A stretch of 6,390 nucleotides of DNA from Chitinophagales bacterium (GTDB lineage: Bacteria > Bacteroidota > Bacteroidia > Chitinophagales > UBA2359). The stretch is from contig JAHDDN010000316.1 in assembly GCA_020629335.1 (NCBI GenBank), positions 1 to 6,390 of the forward strand, written 5' to 3'. Below the pieces are notes generated by a model. It made no database searches, had not been told where the DNA came from, and saw only the letters and a list, made by a program, of their open reading frames with translations. A program made the position numbers and the translations under genes. Below are positions 1-6,344 of this stretch, piece by piece. Every line of letters starts with the position of its first letter. Position 1 is the stretch's first letter.

Positions 1-136
1 GGGTCGGGCTATCCGCTCTTATGTGGCTATGCACTGTCTACTACGCTAAGTGCTGTTTGTCTCTAAGGAGCCTTCACAGCACTAAGCTTCGTAAGCCATT
101 GCATATACGCCCCATACCGCTTCTATCCCTCACGCA
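1..136 (+). repeat. Structured intergenic repeat, copy 1 (left)
   Basis: This non-coding element is clearly related to the reverse complement of 6202-6344. It begins at window base 1, so it could extend further left. The first 30 bases match the other copy except at position 16 (C here, T there), and the 3' end around 117-131 is also strongly conserved. Between these ends lies a long imperfect hairpin. The outer stem pairs 20-27 with 109-116 (one mismatch, 24/112). A middle stem pairs 28-33 with 100-105. An inner stem pairs 45-55 with 77-87, with a single A-A mismatch at 48/84. It looks richer in G+C than its flanks. I recall similar elements with GGGTCGGGCTATCCGC and CTATCCCTCACGCA ends between genes in Flavobacteria and relatives, but this is memory, not a search. 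It could be a REP/MITE-like DNA element or a structured RNA. Confidence 0.8.
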
Positions 137-373
137 TTTTTTGGTATTGAGTATAAAGTAGTGAGTATTGAGAAATTTGTATGGCGTTCTTCCAGCATAG
201 TAAGTACATCAGTTTGTTTGTTAATTAGGATTTCAGTGTAAGGTGACATGTTTTATTGAAAAAATATGATATTAAGTTTTAGAGCCATTTCATAGATATC
301 TTGAATCAGTTAATCAGTTATCCATGAACTATATCGATAGCTTAAATCGTTAACCTATTAAAGCCACTCCTTT
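137..373. other. Intergenic region without a convincing gene
   Basis: No well-supported gene, RNA or terminator is visible between the left repeat and the transpeptidase gene. It contains an imperfect A+T-rich direct repeat (GTATTGAG at 144-151 and again at 165-172). It also contains a 39-codon minus-strand reading frame (249 to 130) that I do not trust as a gene. A weak -7-like box, GAAATTTG at 172-179, has a TTG at 147-149 with a 22-bp gap, but it lacks the first T of TAnnTTTG and lies about 195 bp from the next start. The promoter of the first gene is therefore not identified. Confidence 0.6.
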
Positions 374-988
374 ATGAATACAATTTTACGCTTACTACTG
401 ATTGCCTGTATATTTTTGGCTGGTCTCGTAATTAAAATGGATTTTGATAAGCAGAATCGATTATCGAAAGAATTGTATCAGATAGCTTTGAAGTATTACA
501 AGGATCATAAAGACCAGTTTGACAATAGAGAGTACCTCACCATAATAGATTATACCAAGCCCTCTTACCATAAGCGAATGCATATAGTGAATCTTCCAAC
601 AGGCAAGGTGAGTAGTTATTTGGTTGCTCATGGAAGTGGAAGAGGAGGCATAGGCGGGAAAGCCAAGCCACCAGGCTTCTCTAATACACCAGAATCTTAT
701 CTTTCCTCCACGGGTTTTGTCAGAACAGGAGAAATTTATCATGGCCAATACGGCAGATCCATGCGCTTAGATGGTCTTGAGCAAGGAATCAACCACAATA
801 TCAGAAAAAGGGCGATCGTCTTACACAGAGCGCCTTATGTATCTTATAGTGCCATTTGGGCCAATTTTCTAAAAGGAGCGCCAAGAGTGGGAGAAACTTT
901 AGGCTGTCCTGCCGTCGGAGACGAATATATTGATGAAGTGATTGATAAGATACATGGCAAGAGTTTGATTTATATTCATGCGAACTAA
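374..988 (+). CDS. Murein L,D-transpeptidase catalytic domain protein (YkuD_2-like), membrane-anchored
   Basis: This 204-residue protein is probably exported and acts in the periplasm on peptidoglycan stem peptides. L,D-transpeptidases form 3-3 cross-links or attach partners through an acyl-enzyme on a cysteine. Residues 4-20 are a hydrophobic signal peptide or anchor. The YkuD_2-type pattern follows in order: VAHG (84-87), FSN (102-104), SS.GF (111-115), IYHGQYGRSMRLDGL (121-135), VLHRAPYVS with His151, and TLGCPAV with the likely catalytic Cys178. The cysteine motif has TLGCPA where many relatives have S-x-GCPA, a conservative change. LIAC at residues 9-12 matches a lipobox on paper but comes too early in the signal to be convincing. 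There is no Shine-Dalgarno sequence, which is usual for Bacteroidota. The start was chosen because it places the hydrophobic segment at the very N-terminus. The rhomboid gene follows after 100 bp on the same strand with no terminator visible between, so co-transcription is possible. Family is fairly certain; the exact reaction is inferred. Confidence 0.85.
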   Translation: MNTILRLLLIACIFLAGLVIKMDFDKQNRLSKELYQIALKYYKDHKDQFDNREYLTIIDYTKPSYHKRMHIVNLPTGKVSSYLVAHGSGRGGIGGKAKPPGFSNTPESYLSSTGFVRTGEIYHGQYGRSMRLDGLEQGINHNIRKRAIVLHRAPYVSYSAIWANFLKGAPRVGETLGCPAVGDEYIDEVIDKIHGKSLIYIHAN

Positions 989-1088
989 TGGTTAAATTGA
1001 GAATACTAAAACAATAAATTTTAGAAAAAATAATTATATTGAGCCTCTAAATCCCTTAATATTAAGTATTGTCTAATAAATAATTTGT

Positions 1089-1799
1089 ATGATATTTCCA
1101 ATTGGTGATGATCAGGTAGAAGGTGGAAGTAAGCCTATTTTTTGCTATTCCTTTATCGTATTCAACATTATAATTTTTTTGTATGAAGTTTCCCTAGGGC
1201 CTGCGCTGGGGCAATTTGTTATGGAATATGGCTCCATACCTGAAGAAATTACTAGTGGGGAAGATTACTTCACGTTATTTACCAGCATGTTCTTACATGG
1301 TGGCTGGATGCATTTGATAGGGAATATGCTCTTTCTATGGGTGTTTGGTGATAATATAGAAGCAACGATTGGCAATGTACTGTTTTTTATATTTTACATA
1401 GCTGGTGGATTAGCAGCCCATTTAGGGCATATCATGACCAATCCAGTAAGTGTTATTCCAACTGTTGGAGCAAGTGGTGCTATATCGGCCGTTTTGGGTG
1501 CTTATATGGTGATGTATCCACGATCAAGAATCAGGGTTTTGATCTTGATTTTTTTTAGATCTTTCTATATGGCTGCCATTATTTTCTTAGGATTGTGGAT
1601 ATTGCAACAATTTGTTTCAGGTTTTGGAGCCTTAGGAGCACAGACAAGTGAGACAGCAGGTGTGGCTTGGTGGGCACATATTGGAGGCTTTGTTTTTGGA
1701 ATAGTAGCAGGCTTCTTATTTAAAATGTGGTTTCCTGGAGTGCAATTAATTAAGGGAGAATCTCATACCAAGTATATTGGAAAAAGAAGAGGATTTTAG
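1089..1799 (+). CDS. Rhomboid family intramembrane serine protease
   Basis: This 236-residue integral membrane protease would cut substrate helices within the membrane using a Ser-His dyad. Hydrophobic segments lie near residues 17-35, 66-86, 96-115, 123-143, 148-174 and 193-212, giving the basic six-helix bacterial core. The signatures are all present: HGGWMHLIGN with His70, His75 and Asn79 (the H-x-x-x-N oxyanion motif), GASGA with catalytic Ser129, and AHIGG with catalytic His197 followed by the GFVFG helix-packing glycines. The N-terminus is short, with no cytosolic zinc ribbon or ankyrin domain, and the tail after residue 212 is short and basic. The length suits a minimal rhomboid. The substrate cannot be told from the sequence. 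No ribosome binding site is seen; the start is the first Met, 15 residues before the first helix. The gene ends 130 bp before a strong terminator and may share a transcript with the transpeptidase gene upstream. Confidence 0.95.
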   Translation: MIFPIGDDQVEGGSKPIFCYSFIVFNIIIFLYEVSLGPALGQFVMEYGSIPEEITSGEDYFTLFTSMFLHGGWMHLIGNMLFLWVFGDNIEATIGNVLFFIFYIAGGLAAHLGHIMTNPVSVIPTVGASGAISAVLGAYMVMYPRSRIRVLILIFFRSFYMAAIIFLGLWILQQFVSGFGALGAQTSETAGVAWWAHIGGFVFGIVAGFLFKMWFPGVQLIKGESHTKYIGKRRGF

Positions 1800-1929
1800 T
1801 CGATTGACCATATTTTGATGTCGTCTTTACGACAAAAATGCAGGCCTTTGAACTATCTCAATATTAAAAAATTCAAATTAACAATAATTTATTAGTCTGT
1901 AACGTATAATAAGCCGAGAAGGGCTGAGT

Positions 1930-1983
1930 AAGGAATGAAGAAGGTGAGTTTATTAAAACTCATTTCTTCGTTCCTTTTTTTTT
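1930..1983 (+). terminator. Strong intrinsic terminator after the rhomboid gene
   Basis: The left arm at 1930-1950 pairs with the right arm at 1957-1976 to give a stem of about 20 bp. It contains two G-U wobbles and one bulged G. The loop is 6 nt (TATTAA, 1951-1956), and nine T residues follow at 1975-1983. The T tract is on the plus strand, so it terminates transcripts from the transpeptidase/rhomboid pair. This insulates the TPR glycosyltransferase-like gene, which then needs its own promoter. Confidence 0.9.
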
Positions 1984-2017
1984 ATTCGTATTATTTTAAA
2001 AGATTCATAAAATATTA

Positions 2018-2025
2018 GACCTTTG
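2018..2025 (+). promoter_or_regulatory. Possible -7 box of the TPR glycosyltransferase-like gene
   Basis: GACCTTTG resembles the Bacteroidota -7 element TAnnTTTG except at its first base. It sits between the upstream terminator and the start at 2059, which would give a leader of roughly 27 nt. No clear TTTG -33 box lies at the expected distance (only a TTTT near 1993-1996), so the call rests on position and a partial match. Confidence 0.4.
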
Positions 2026-2058
2026 TGTTTACCAGAACTTATATTAAAGACGTAAATT

Positions 2059-4380
2059 ATGAAAGGAAGAAACAGCTTGCTAGTACTTTCGTCAATTGCT
2101 CTTATACTGTGTTTAATTGCCTATTCTAAACATTTTGATAATACTTTTCAATTTGATGATACACATACAGTTGTAAAAAACCCCTGGATTAAAGACATAA
2201 GCAATTGGCCAGAATATTTCGTTAATGCCGCAACATTCAGTTCTCTGCCTCAAAATCAAATGTATCGACCGCTATTTACTCTTAGCATTGCGATAGATTA
2301 TTGGTTAGCGGGAGGCCTGAACCCTGTCTATTTTCATGTTCCCATGTTTATTTGCTTTTTGGTCTTATGTGCCTTATTATTCTATTTTTATAAGCACATT
2401 ATGTATCAAACTGATCCTCACCGGCTAAATTCCTATTTTGCTTGGTTTTCAGCAGCCTTATTTATGTTACTCACTTCCAATGCCGAAACGATCAATTATA
2501 TATCAGCTAGGTCGGATTCCTATTCTACTTTGTGGGTGATTACGGCTTTGCTAACTTATATATATAGTTCTAAAGCATTAAAGCCCTTCTTATATTTTAT
2601 ACCATTGCTGATCGCATTATTTATGAAGCAATCAGCTATCATGTTTGCTCCTTTACTATTTTTGTACATACTATTTTTTGAGTATGATTTAGGTGTATTT
2701 GATTTATTTAAAAAAGACAAAACGAAACAATGGCTAAGTGCTGTAATGAAGTCTATTCCAGCTTTTGTTGTAGTGATAGCCTTTTACTTCTTGCAAGACA
2801 GATTGAGTGGAGAAGGATTAGATATGAGTTCAACGCCAGCTTATAACTATTTGATTACTCAACCTTACTGTATACTTAAGTACGTTGGCTTATTTTTCTG
2901 GCCAGCTGGCTTAACGGCTGATACCGATTTATTGCCATTTGCAAGTATAGCTGATAGCCGTTTTTGGATGGGAATGGTCTTTTTACTTGCTTTAATGGCG
3001 ATTGGTTTGATCACTACTCAAAGTAAAAAATGGCGACCAGTAGGATTTGGAATACTTTGGTATTTGATCGCTTTATTTCCAACATCAAGTGTAATTCCTT
3101 TAGCGGAAGTGATGAATGATCATCGTATGTTTTTTCCAAATATAGGTTTGATTATTTCGGTTGTATGGACTATTGCTCTTTTGACAAGAGATCTAATTGA
3201 AAAAAATAAAGCATTGGCATATGGATTATTAGGTATAGGTCTGATAGTACTTATTGCTAATTCATATGGTGTATACCTAAGAAGTGAGGTATGGCATAGT
3301 GAAGAATCCCTCTGGCGTGATGTTACCATTAAAAGTCCAAAGAATGCAAGAGGCCATATGAATTATGGACTAATGATGCTTCGTAAAGGGGATTATAAAC
3401 GCTCTAGTTTATATTTAGAAAGAGCCGTTGAAATTCGTCCTTTATACGCTTATACACAGACTAATTTAGGAGTATTAAGAGCTGCACAGGGTTTAAATGA
3501 TGAAGCAGATAAATACCTGCGTAAGGGACTTGAATTAAATCCCACAGACCCTGAGTTGATCTCTTGTTATGCTATATTCCTAACAGATCAAAAACGTTAT
3601 GTTGAGGCAGAAAAATATCTCAATCAATTAATTCAGATTAGTCCTGGTCATCCTTCGAAATCTTATTTGATGAGGGTTTATCATGAGCAGTCTAAATGGG
3701 CTGAATTGAAGCGCCTTTGTCGTAATTCACTAGCACTCAATGCGAATGATAAGGATGCAGCTCTCTATCAAGAAATCGCCAATACGAAATCAACCTATGC
3801 AGATGTATTAGAGAAGAGAATACTTAAAGGTCCTACAGAAGATTTATACCTTGAATTATTTGCAGCTTACTATAATGATAAGGAGTACCAAAAAGGTTTA
3901 GAGACATGCGATCGTTTATTAAAGATAAATCCTCAATCGGTTGCTGCTTATAATAATATATGTGTAGCATATAGAGAAATGCATCTTTGGGATAAGGCTA
4001 TAGAAGCGGCTAATATAGGATTGAAGATAGATCCTAATCATACGCTTTTGAAGAATAATCTAAAAACGATCCCTTATAGAAAGGATTTAATTAATCAATT
4101 GAATAATAGAGAATTTGATTATGGAGGATACTTAAATTTAAGTGTTTCTTTTTATAATTCAGGCATGTGGGAAGAATCTATTTTATCGGCTAGAAAAGCA
4201 TTATCCCTTAACCCTAATTCTCCTGAAGCTCATAATAATATTTGTGTATCTTATATTAAGCTGAAAGAATGGAATAAGGCAGTTGAAGCTGCTCAAAAAT
4301 CATTAGAGATAGATCCGAATTACCAATTAGCTAAACAGAATTTGGCTTATCTAAAAAGCCTGCTTAACCTAAATAAGTAA
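2059..4380 (+). CDS. TMTC-like polytopic glycosyltransferase (GT-C type) with C-terminal TPRs
   Basis: This 773-residue protein has about 11-12 hydrophobic segments up to residue 403 and a TPR region from about 431 to the end. Several features resemble GT-C enzymes of the TMTC type, which transfer sugars from lipid-linked donors on the outer membrane face. These are FQFDD (30-34) in the first loop with the expected acidic pair Asp33-Asp34, YRPL (69-72), a glycine-rich loop leading to His93, SARSD (149-153), and FPTSSVIPLAE followed by NDHRMFFPNIG (340-363). The TPRs lie near residues 431-463, 464-496, 497-530, 532-565, 595-627, 628-661, 689-721 and 722-755; they would bind a protein partner or substrate on the non-cytosolic side. 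Residues 597-668 and 691-762 look like a duplicated two-TPR unit. Donor, acceptor and enzymatic activity are inferred; a non-catalytic membrane TPR protein cannot be excluded. The upstream terminator and the convergent neighbour make it a probable single-gene unit. There is no Shine-Dalgarno sequence. Confidence 0.8.
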   Translation: MKGRNSLLVLSSIALILCLIAYSKHFDNTFQFDDTHTVVKNPWIKDISNWPEYFVNAATFSSLPQNQMYRPLFTLSIAIDYWLAGGLNPVYFHVPMFICFLVLCALLFYFYKHIMYQTDPHRLNSYFAWFSAALFMLLTSNAETINYISARSDSYSTLWVITALLTYIYSSKALKPFLYFIPLLIALFMKQSAIMFAPLLFLYILFFEYDLGVFDLFKKDKTKQWLSAVMKSIPAFVVVIAFYFLQDRLSGEGLDMSSTPAYNYLITQPYCILKYVGLFFWPAGLTADTDLLPFASIADSRFWMGMVFLLALMAIGLITTQSKKWRPVGFGILWYLIALFPTSSVIPLAEVMNDHRMFFPNIGLIISVVWTIALLTRDLIEKNKALAYGLLGIGLIVLIANSYGVYLRSEVWHSEESLWRDVTIKSPKNARGHMNYGLMMLRKGDYKRSSLYLERAVEIRPLYAYTQTNLGVLRAAQGLNDEADKYLRKGLELNPTDPELISCYAIFLTDQKRYVEAEKYLNQLIQISPGHPSKSYLMRVYHEQSKWAELKRLCRNSLALNANDKDAALYQEIANTKSTYADVLEKRILKGPTEDLYLELFAAYYNDKEYQKGLETCDRLLKINPQSVAAYNNICVAYREMHLWDKAIEAANIGLKIDPNHTLLKNNLKTIPYRKDLINQLNNREFDYGGYLNLSVSFYNSGMWEESILSARKALSLNPNSPEAHNNICVSYIKLKEWNKAVEAAQKSLEIDPNYQLAKQNLAYLKSLLNLNK
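3847..4344 (+). repeat. Intragenic duplication of a two-TPR unit (94-residue period)
   Basis: Nucleotides 3847-4062 (residues 597-668) and 4129-4344 (residues 691-762) align without gaps at a constant offset of 282 bp, or 94 residues. By eye 32 of 72 residues are identical. The match is strongest in the second TPR: NNICVAY against NNICVSY, and IDPNHTLLKNNL against IDPNYQLAKQNL. The NNICV-containing 21-nt stretches at 3952 and 4234 differ at only four bases. The roughly 22-residue linker between the units is not obviously repeated on either side. Confidence 0.75.
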
Positions 4381-4426
4381 GTAATTGGACAAAATTAAAT
4401 TCAGATGGTATCTTTTAGGGTAGGTT

Positions 4427-6010
4427 TTAAGCGTTCAAATCTAGGCTATCTAGATGAGTATAATTTTTATACTCTGGAAAAGCCGCCTTGCCTTCTGCTA
4501 CCGTAGCTAAAAATAGATCATCTTCTCTTAGGTGATAATAACAAAGTGCTTTATTGTAGTAGATATCAGCTTTTTGGCCGAAAAGTGCGATGGAGTGTTC
4601 GAAATATTCAAGGGCCTCTTTATAGTAACCCAATGCATACATCATGCCGCCAATCTCAAATGCTAAGTCGTATGATTCATTGAGCGTAAAATAAAGCCTC
4701 CAAGTTTCATGCATCGTTTGGGCGAAACGGGCCCGTTCATTAAAGGATATTTTTGTAGAAACTTGTTTTAATCGAGGTAATAGATTAATGAAAAATGTGG
4801 AGTCGTAAGCGCTAAGGCGCAGCATACTAATTAACTCCATTAGATTTAAGCGGCTGATATTATTATAGACTGTTTTTTTGATGCTATTAAAATCATCGGG
4901 ACCGAAGTCATCGATAAAGCGTTGATAGGCTGAATGGGTCTCTGTATATTGTGCTCCATCCTCCAGAAATAACAAGCAGCCAATAGCTAGATTAAAGGTA
5001 GATAAGCTTGGAAATAAGACTGTTCCTTTATTTTTTTTGCAATAAATGCCCAGCGCATGATAATTGACCCAAAATGACATGGCTCCATGCGTGATCATTT
5101 CAGGCTTTTTAGAATTTTCTAAATCGTGTAATTCGTGATAGCCTTTATCCATAGAAATCAGCATCAAGCCCTTTTGGGAAAGTTGTCGTACGTTATCAAT
5201 GCACTTGATGCCATTTCGAGGAAAAAAGAGATAGGTTTCAGATTCTAAATTCGCGTACTCATTAATAATTTCATTCATGATCTCATGCTCGTATATTGGG
5301 CTTGAGATGGCTTCGTTATGATAGATTACATTAATGTTTTCTAGGAGCTTAGCGTCATCCATTTGGCTGGTATCGATTGTTGATTCGAGACTCAATAAGC
5401 AACTGGAGATGGTGTTGTTCTTAATATGGAAAAGATCTGTAGGGATGGAGTCAAAAAAGTAATTAGCGATTCCTATGATGGGTTGTTGGAGTTCTTGTGC
5501 TTTGATAGTATGATTGGCATATTGCAGTTTGATTTCGTCACTTCCTATGGCATCAAAATAAGCTACATCTGCCTGCCCTTTTTCAAAAAAGGATTTGAAT
5601 TGGGGATGATTTAAGAAAAAACTTAGATTATCCTTGCCGATATCGCTGATGATATAACAATAGGGTGGAAGTGCTAATTTACTTTGTGTGCATAGTCGAT
5701 CGAGATGTTGTAGAATATGGTAGGCTAAACGACCATGTCCAGCACCTAATTCGATCAGATGTACTGTTTCTTGGGTATGACCTTGAATGCCTAAGTCTTT
5801 TAGAAAGGCGAAGATGAGTTCAGCGTAGGTATTGCCTACTTTGGAATTGCTGGTTACATGATGTGGTACGTCTCCGCTTCTCCAAGCGTCAATACCTGAG
5901 TTTTGGTAGTAGTTTCTATTGAGTTGCCATATAAGGCTTTCTGCAAAGGGCTTGGCAGTTTCTACTTGATAAGTATCCATAGTACAAGAGGTAATTGGTG
6001 AAAAAATCAT
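4427..6010 (-). CDS. MidA/NDUFAF7-like SAM-dependent methyltransferase with C-terminal TPR module
   Basis: This 527-residue protein is probably cytosolic, with no signal peptide or membrane segment. The N-terminal part resembles class I methyltransferases of the MidA/NDUFAF7 (DUF185) group. Motif I is IELGAGHGR (86-94), the SAM-binding glycine loop. A second strand, CYIISDIG (118-125), follows, and ANYFFDSIP (182-190) matches the family's N-E-F-F-D-A-x-P segment, with Tyr in place of Glu. In characterised relatives this group methylates arginine on a partner protein; here the substrate is unknown. Residues 230-440 are not recognised, though MITHGAMSFWVNYHALG (305-321) may be part of the methyltransferase fold. 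Two TPR-like repeats fall near 447-480 and 481-514. Met1 gives the longest frame; Met11 (codon at 5980-5978) is an alternative. The gene has its own promoter region and ends 46 bp from the convergent TPR gene. The methyltransferase fold is fairly sure; the MidA-type assignment is moderate. Confidence 0.75.
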   Translation of the reverse strand: MIFSPITSCTMDTYQVETAKPFAESLIWQLNRNYYQNSGIDAWRSGDVPHHVTSNSKVGNTYAELIFAFLKDLGIQGHTQETVHLIELGAGHGRLAYHILQHLDRLCTQSKLALPPYCYIISDIGKDNLSFFLNHPQFKSFFEKGQADVAYFDAIGSDEIKLQYANHTIKAQELQQPIIGIANYFFDSIPTDLFHIKNNTISSCLLSLESTIDTSQMDDAKLLENINVIYHNEAISSPIYEHEIMNEIINEYANLESETYLFFPRNGIKCIDNVRQLSQKGLMLISMDKGYHELHDLENSKKPEMITHGAMSFWVNYHALGIYCKKNKGTVLFPSLSTFNLAIGCLLFLEDGAQYTETHSAYQRFIDDFGPDDFNSIKKTVYNNISRLNLMELISMLRLSAYDSTFFINLLPRLKQVSTKISFNERARFAQTMHETWRLYFTLNESYDLAFEIGGMMYALGYYKEALEYFEHSIALFGQKADIYYNKALCYYHLREDDLFLATVAEGKAAFPEYKNYTHLDSLDLNA

Positions 6011-6046
6011 CCATGACTCAGCGAGCTCGTACTATGTTATTTGCTT

Positions 6047-6054
6047 CAAATATA
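6047..6054 (-). promoter_or_regulatory. Proximal -7 box upstream of the methyltransferase gene
   Basis: Read on the minus strand this is TATATTTG, a full match to TAnnTTTG. Transcription would start about 30 nt before the ATG at 6010. No TTG or TTTG lies 17-23 bp further upstream (the nearest TTG is only 7 bp away), so it has only one of the two expected boxes. It may be a weak or secondary start. Confidence 0.4.
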
Positions 6055-6127
6055 AGTCTTTCAATTTAATAATCGGAGGCTTAAAAATGAAGCATTAGTA
6101 AAAACAAACAAAGAAAGAATTGTTGCC

Positions 6128-6160
6128 CAAAGGTAGGTGAATTTTGGGGGATAAAGCAAA
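6128..6160 (-). promoter_or_regulatory. Two-box Bacteroidota-type promoter of the methyltransferase gene
   Basis: On the minus strand TTTG (6160-6157) is followed after 21 bp by TACCTTTG (6135-6128). This fits the -33 and -7 elements used by the primary sigma factor of Bacteroidota, with a normal spacing. Transcription would begin near 6121-6123 and leave a leader of roughly 110 nt. This is the best promoter match seen in the window. Confidence 0.6.
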
Positions 6161-6201
6161 TATATTTCAAAAATAATTGAAAATCAATCGATTAGGAGTG
6201 T

Positions 6202-6344
6202 TGCACGAGGGATAGAAGTGGTATGTGGCGTTTATAGGACAGCTTACGAAACTTAGCGATGCGATGGCTGGCCCGTAGGGCAGACAAGCAGTGCTTAGTG
6301 TAGTAGCTGGCATATAGCCACATAAGAACGGATAGCCCGACCCC
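6202..6344 (-). repeat. Structured intergenic repeat, copy 2 (right, inverted relative to copy 1)
   Basis: The minus-strand reading starts GGGGTCGGGCTATCCG and ends CTTCTATCCCTCGTGCA, matching both ends of 1-136. Its outer stem TATGTGGC/GCCACATA is perfect, whereas copy 1 has one mismatch. The inner stem pairs 6288-6299 with 6251-6262 and keeps the central A-A mismatch of copy 1 (T-T on the plus strand, 6254/6296). The apical part differs from copy 1 and contains a GCCC-TAC-GGGC hairpin. No protein is encoded. The two copies point inward from opposite ends of the block and leave about 6.07 kb between them. Confidence 0.8.

Larger units (their letters stand above)
6011..6201. other. Intergenic upstream region of the methyltransferase gene
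   Basis: No reading frame of note is present on either strand. The stretch carries the minus-strand promoter signals described separately and is otherwise A+T-rich. From 6202 to the window end the sequence is taken up by the right-hand repeat and the adjoining hairpin, so no gene lies in the last 380 bases. Confidence 0.6.

Noticed and set aside
9..12. Residues 9-12 (LIAC) of the transpeptidase-like protein as a lipoprotein lipobox
   Set aside because: Residue range, not bases. The cysteine at position 12 leaves too short a hydrophobic stretch, and the hydrophobic segment continues past it to residue 20, which fits a signal anchor better.
144..172. GTATTGAG direct repeat as a regulatory iteron
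   Set aside because: There are only two copies with an irregular, A+T-rich spacer; low-complexity sequence explains it.
461..748. 95-codon minus-strand open frame inside the transpeptidase gene
   Set aside because: It lies wholly within a well-recognised plus-strand gene and shows no domain signal; it is a shadow frame.
1003..1023. CTAAAA/TTTTAG inverted repeat between the transpeptidase and rhomboid genes
   Set aside because: The stem is almost entirely A-T with no T run, so it gives no real support for termination between the two genes.
1819..1834. Small hairpin TGTCGT-CTTT-ACGACA just after the rhomboid gene
   Set aside because: It has only 6 bp and no T tract on either strand, and a far stronger terminator lies about 100 bp downstream.
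3120..3329. 69-codon minus-strand open frame inside the TMTC-like gene
   Set aside because: It overlaps conserved membrane-segment coding on the plus strand and has no recognisable motif.
4403..4416. AGAT-GGT-ATCT followed by TTTT between the convergent genes
   Set aside because: A 4-bp A+T-rich stem is too weak to call a terminator.
5426..5614. 62-codon plus-strand open frame opposite the methyltransferase gene
   Set aside because: It is antisense to the recognised SAM-binding family region and has no start signals or domain features.
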